From: JAWOHX01 sp046484975
GTDB taxonomy: Bacteria > Bacillota > Clostridia > DUPQ01
DNA length: 9,519 bases
Reading direction: 5' to 3'
Assembly: GCA_046484975.1 (NCBI GenBank)
Contig: JAWOHX010000129.1
Coordinates: 1-9,519, forward strand
The first letter of the stretch is position 1; the number at the start of each line of letters is the position of its first letter. A program made the position numbers and the translations under genes. Positions 6,329 through 9,519 of this stretch are shown piece after piece. The notes below the pieces were generated by a model. It did not search any database and had not been told where the DNA came from. It saw only the letters and a list, made by a program, of their open reading frames with translations.

Positions 6329-7515
6329 GCTATTCATTGGATTTCACGCCTGCAAACTTTATGAAAAGCCTGGAGGACATCCGGAAAAAGTACCCGTTGA
6401 TCCGGGAAACCATCTACGCCGACAAGGGCAGGCAGACCGAATCTTTTGTGCAGCGTGTGGGCAAACTGGACATGGAGCACCTCGAGGATTTCGCCGCACG
6501 GATGCGCAATGACGAGCTGGAACTGCCACTGGTGGCATTTCGCACGGATATCGGGGAGGAATTCACGGAGAAGCTGGATGTTGTCCTCAAAGTCCGTTTC
6601 CGAAAGAAATTGTTCCTGCTCAACTGGCTCATTCTCCAGAACAACTACAAAAATGAAAAACTGATTGCCTCCATGGGGAACTTATGCGAAATCATGCAGG
6701 AGAAATACCCCGGGGAATACGCCGAAACCATTTTCGCCAGGATCCATGACTGGGGGACGGACCCGCTGGACAAGGTCATGGCATTGTTTCAGAATGAAAA
6801 AACCACACTGGAGGCATTCTTCCGGAAATATGATTTCCTGGAAAAAAGCAAATTCTCCTATGATTTTTACACCATGTACTTCGGAAATGCAGACCGGGAG
6901 GGCATCACTGCCGACTGGTCATGTTTCATCCGGGCTGCGGAGTCCTATGTGGTGACCCAAAGCGCCACGGTGCTGGACCGGTACATGGGTTCCTTTGAGA
7001 TCCAGGATTACGACAAAGAGGTGACGGACCTGGTCATGGAAAAATATGGCCCCGTGCAGGAAGAATTGGAGTTCTGGAAGCTCATGAGCGATGAATCCCG
7101 GACCAGGTTTGAAAAATGGACCAACCTGAAGGCCCTGGAGAATCACTTCGGAAGAAACAGCAAGAAGCACCTTTTCTGGTCCTATTACGCCAATGACATC
7201 CAGCGGGTGGAGCTGTATCCCGAAAGCAAGCTTGCCTTCATCTATTTCGAGACCCGGGCAGTGGTGGACCTGGGGGAACCTGAGCAGAGGGCCTTCCTTT
7301 ACTTTTTGGAAACCTTCCTCATTGAATATGAGCATTTCAAGGGACTGCCCGACGGGGAGGAAAAGGCATGGCGGATCTTCCCCGAACAGGTGGTGGACGC
7401 CCGCTCCTCCGTCATCGAGAACAAGAAATCGGACATCTACCAGTTCAGCTATGAATTCGTGGGAAGGCTGTATATCAAGGAGATTTTCAAACTGGAGGCC
7501 CAGAAGAAAAAGTGA
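6325..7515 (+). CDS. Soluble third protein of the zor-like operon, possibly a divergent ZorC (EH-signature) homologue
   Basis: A 396-residue protein without signal peptide or membrane helix, rich in aromatic and charged residues and probably all-alpha for most of its length. Its ATG overlaps the ZorB-like stop (ATGA), with a weak GAGGGAGA site upstream. I do not recognise it firmly. In the C-terminal third, HLFWSYYANDI (residues 282-292) resembles the R-x-x-F-W-x-x-Y pattern that opens the EH-signature domain of ZorC. AVVDLGEPEQRAFLYF (residues 312-327) resembles the segment holding the conserved Glu, here Asp315, and His337 could be the His. If so, both the Glu-to-Asp change and the short spacing are unusual. 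ZorC binds DNA and sits directly after zorB in Zorya types I and II, as here, but is usually longer (over 500 residues). It could equally be an unrelated partner of a motor-like complex. Some stretches (about 6780-6900) look more A+T-rich than the neighbouring genes. Confidence 0.4.
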   Translation: MSYSLDFTPANFMKSLEDIRKKYPLIRETIYADKGRQTESFVQRVGKLDMEHLEDFAARMRNDELELPLVAFRTDIGEEFTEKLDVVLKVRFRKKLFLLNWLILQNNYKNEKLIASMGNLCEIMQEKYPGEYAETIFARIHDWGTDPLDKVMALFQNEKTTLEAFFRKYDFLEKSKFSYDFYTMYFGNADREGITADWSCFIRAAESYVVTQSATVLDRYMGSFEIQDYDKEVTDLVMEKYGPVQEELEFWKLMSDESRTRFEKWTNLKALENHFGRNSKKHLFWSYYANDIQRVELYPESKLAFIYFETRAVVDLGEPEQRAFLYFLETFLIEYEHFKGLPDGEEKAWRIFPEQVVDARSSVIENKKSDIYQFSYEFVGRLYIKEIFKLEAQKKK

Positions 7516-7540
7516 GGGGTTTCCCGTCCATCCAGTCACC

Positions 7541-7548
7541 AGGAAGGA
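7541..7548 (+). promoter_or_regulatory. Ribosome binding site fixing the start of the GH78-like gene
   Basis: AGGAAGGA ends 7 bases before the ATG at 7556. It favours this start over an in-frame ATG at 7193 deep inside the preceding gene. No terminator or promoter is evident in the 40-base gap 7516-7555, so readthrough from the zor-like operon is likely. Confidence 0.75.
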
Positions 7549-7555
7549 AAACGAC

Positions 7556-9490
7556 ATGAACAAAGCACAACCGATATGGCTGGAGGGCAGAGAAACCGAG
7601 ATGAACCTGACGGCTGTCTTCCGGGCACGGTTCAACGCGGGAAAAAACAGGCAGTACCGCCTGCGAATCACCGGGTCCACCCTCTACCGGGTTGACCTCA
7701 ACGGACGTTTCGCGCATTACGGGCCCGCCAGGGCGCCCCACGGGCATGCCCGGGTGGACGACATCCCCTTGTCCGGCTTTGTCCGGCCCGGGGAAAACCA
7801 GGTCCTCATCGAAGCCGCAGGCTACAACTGCAAGAGCTACTATACCCTGGACGCCCCCTCCTTTGTATGCGCTGAAATCCTGGAGGACGGATGCCCCGTG
7901 GCCTGGACAGGGGAAAACGGGGATTTCCTGGGATGGGAATGCATCAGGAGGAAACAGAAGGTGCTCCGCTACTCCTTCCAAAGGCCCTTCTCCGAGATCT
8001 GGGAACCCGGACTGGAGGACATTCCCCACCCGGTGGCCGGGTCCTCGTTCAAAGGGATCCTATTGGAAAGGGAAGTCCCCTGCCCGCTGTTCCATGTCCG
8101 GGACATGGCCTTGGTGCTGGGCAGGGGGACGGGTACCAGGAAGCAGGAAGAGGTGCAATACATCGACCATGGGTTCCTGTATCCAAGTCCTGCCCTGACA
8201 GCCTTCCCCATGGAGGAAATCCCCGACAAGCCCTTGTTCCATGTCCAGGAATATGATTTCAGGATGAAGGCCCCCGATGAAAACCCCCTCTTGTCCGAAG
8301 GGGAGTTTTTGCTCCTGGACTTCGGCCTCAACAATACCGGATTCATCCTCACCGGGTTCTCCGCCTTCGCCGACAGCGAGGTCTACCTGATGTTTGACGA
8401 GAAAATATGGGAGGACGGGATGCATTTCCCGGAGGCCCACTGCAACAATGTGGTCAAGTATATCCTTGAAAAAGGCATGGCAACCACTTTGCAGACATTC
8501 GAGGCATATACCTTCCGTTATCTCATGGTCTTTGTGAGAAAAGGCCGGGTTCGGCTGGACAGGGCCGCCCTGGTGGAGTATTCCTATCCCCTTTATGAGA
8601 ACACCCGGATCGAGTACGGGGACACGGACATATGCACCATCTTCGACGCCGCCGTGGAGACCTATCGGCAGAACACCCTGGACATCTTCATGGACTGCCC
8701 GGGAAGGGAACGGGCCGGATGGCTCTGCGACAGCTATTTCACCGCCCAGTCCTCCCGGTTTTTCTCCGGGGACGGACGGGTGGAGAAGGTGATGCTGGAG
8801 AATTTCCTTTTGGTGGACAGGTTCCCCGGGATCCCGGAGGGCATGCTGCCCATGTGCTATCCCGCCGACCACCTGGACGGGAATTTCATCCCCCAGTGGG
8901 CCATGTGGTATGTGATCCAGCTGGAAGACTTTCTGAAAAGGGATGCCCGGGCCGATATCGGGATGTACAAGGCCCTTTGCCTTAGCCTGCTTTCCTATCT
9001 GGAACAGTTCGAAAACAGCGATGGCTTATTGGAAAACCTGGAGAAATGGAACTTTGTGGAATGGTCCGATGCCAACAAGTGGGTACAAAATGTGAACTAC
9101 CCCACCAACATGCTCTATGCCAGGGTCCTGTCCCTGGCTGGTGAATGGTTTGGTGTTCCCTCCATGGGGGAAAAGGCAGCCCGTATCCGCCGGGAGATCC
9201 TCCGCCAGTCCTTCGACGGGACCTTTTTCGTGGACAACGCCCTGCGGGAGAAAGGCATTCTGGTCCCCACAGGGAACCGTTCGGAAATCTGCCAGTACTA
9301 TGCCTTTTTCTTCGGTGTGGCCGATGAAAAAGAGGAAGTCTTCCAGGGATTGAAAAAGACACTGCTGGAGGTCTTCGGGCCCGAAAGAAAGAAAAATGGC
9401 ATTCTCCCCGAGGTGGCCTATGCCAATGCCTTTGTCGGCAATTACCTGCGCATGGAGCTAGGCTACAATCAGAGTGAGAATCAGGTTTAA
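7556..9490 (+). CDS. Family 78 glycoside hydrolase (alpha-L-rhamnosidase-like), C-terminally truncated
   Basis: A 644-residue protein without signal peptide, so probably cytoplasmic. GH78 enzymes release terminal alpha-L-rhamnose by an inverting mechanism. An N-terminal beta-sandwich region (about 1-330) is followed by the start of an (alpha/alpha)6 barrel. The motif DCPGRERAGWLCD (residues 380-392) places D380, E385 and D392 exactly at the spacing of D567, E572 and D579 of Bacillus RhaB, where E572 is the general acid. Further family-like stretches are RSEICQYYAFFFGVA and ANAFVGNYLRMEL. Relatives continue after the last motif for many residues, including a G-T-L-W-E-like segment carrying the general base (E841 in RhaB). 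Here the frame turns into nine unrelated residues and stops at 9488-9490. The general base is therefore missing, and the gene is probably inactive. Substrate specificity cannot be told; the frame is otherwise uninterrupted. It is placed like the fourth gene of the operon but has no known link to Zorya. Confidence 0.8.
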   Translation: MNKAQPIWLEGRETEMNLTAVFRARFNAGKNRQYRLRITGSTLYRVDLNGRFAHYGPARAPHGHARVDDIPLSGFVRPGENQVLIEAAGYNCKSYYTLDAPSFVCAEILEDGCPVAWTGENGDFLGWECIRRKQKVLRYSFQRPFSEIWEPGLEDIPHPVAGSSFKGILLEREVPCPLFHVRDMALVLGRGTGTRKQEEVQYIDHGFLYPSPALTAFPMEEIPDKPLFHVQEYDFRMKAPDENPLLSEGEFLLLDFGLNNTGFILTGFSAFADSEVYLMFDEKIWEDGMHFPEAHCNNVVKYILEKGMATTLQTFEAYTFRYLMVFVRKGRVRLDRAALVEYSYPLYENTRIEYGDTDICTIFDAAVETYRQNTLDIFMDCPGRERAGWLCDSYFTAQSSRFFSGDGRVEKVMLENFLLVDRFPGIPEGMLPMCYPADHLDGNFIPQWAMWYVIQLEDFLKRDARADIGMYKALCLSLLSYLEQFENSDGLLENLEKWNFVEWSDANKWVQNVNYPTNMLYARVLSLAGEWFGVPSMGEKAARIRREILRQSFDGTFFVDNALREKGILVPTGNRSEICQYYAFFFGVADEKEEVFQGLKKTLLEVFGPERKKNGILPEVAYANAFVGNYLRMELGYNQSENQV

Positions 9491-9519
9491 GCTCTGACCG
9501 CATGCATACAAAACGAGGG
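9461..9519. other. Sequence beyond the apparent break in the GH78 gene
   Basis: Protein similarity to GH78 seems to end at about 9460. The 59 bases that follow contain a direct hexamer repeat AATCAG (9467-9472 and 9479-9484) and a 6-bp inverted repeat TCAGAG (9469-9474) / CTCTGA (9492-9497) with a 17-base loop. They could be the edge of a mobile element, a deletion junction or unrelated chromosomal sequence. Too little is visible to name an element. Confidence 0.35.

Noticed and set aside
7193..7555. Extension of the GH78 frame back to an ATG at 7193
   Set aside because: It would overlap the preceding gene by over 300 bases in another frame. The extra residues are Ser/Pro/Arg-rich and unlike the family, and AGGAAGGA precedes the ATG at 7556.

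Overview
The window looks like a chromosomal segment of a moderately G+C-rich Gram-positive bacterium, most likely a member of the Clostridia. The signs are strong GGAGG-type ribosome binding sites, consensus TATAAT promoters, a surface protein with Ig-like repeats, a PAS/GAF/GGDEF/HD-GYP sensor and a Firmicutes-style family 78 glycosidase. No plasmid, phage or CRISPR signature is visible, and no stretch longer than about 200 bases lacks a gene.

Layout. Bases 1-692 hold the 3' end of a gene on the + strand for a repeat-containing, probably exported protein. It converges on a long - strand gene (706-3807) for a membrane-anchored c-di-GMP sensor with intact GGDEF and HD-GYP motifs. A 203-base divergent control region (3808-4010) carries one good sigma-70 promoter in each direction, plus a 7-bp dyad over the -35 element of the rightward promoter. 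Rightwards runs a tightly packed operon of three genes joined by ATGA overlaps. The first (4011-5510) encodes a MotA/TolQ/ExbB-like membrane protein with a roughly 300-residue coiled-coil tail. The second (5507-6328) encodes a protein with one membrane helix and an OmpA-type peptidoglycan-binding domain. The third (6325-7515) encodes a soluble protein with weak EH-signature (ZorC-like) character. A fourth reading frame (7556-9490), 40 bases further on, is a GH78 alpha-L-rhamnosidase-like enzyme that appears cut off near base 9460.

How the genes may work together. The trio has the architecture of the core of the Zorya anti-phage system: ZorA and ZorB form a peptidoglycan-anchored, ion-driven motor with a cytoplasmic tail, followed by ZorC. 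No ZorD (helicase-nuclease), ZorE (HNH nuclease) or other recognisable nuclease follows. In the ZorB-like protein the position of the ion-carrying membrane aspartate appears to be asparagine (N22). The trio is therefore either an effector-less, possibly non-conducting Zorya relative, or an undescribed membrane-cell-wall sensing system. The divergent c-di-GMP sensor may be co-regulated with it, but that is inference from arrangement only. The GH78 frame keeps three of the four conserved acidic residues of the family and ends before the expected general base, so it is probably a broken gene at a rearrangement or insertion boundary.
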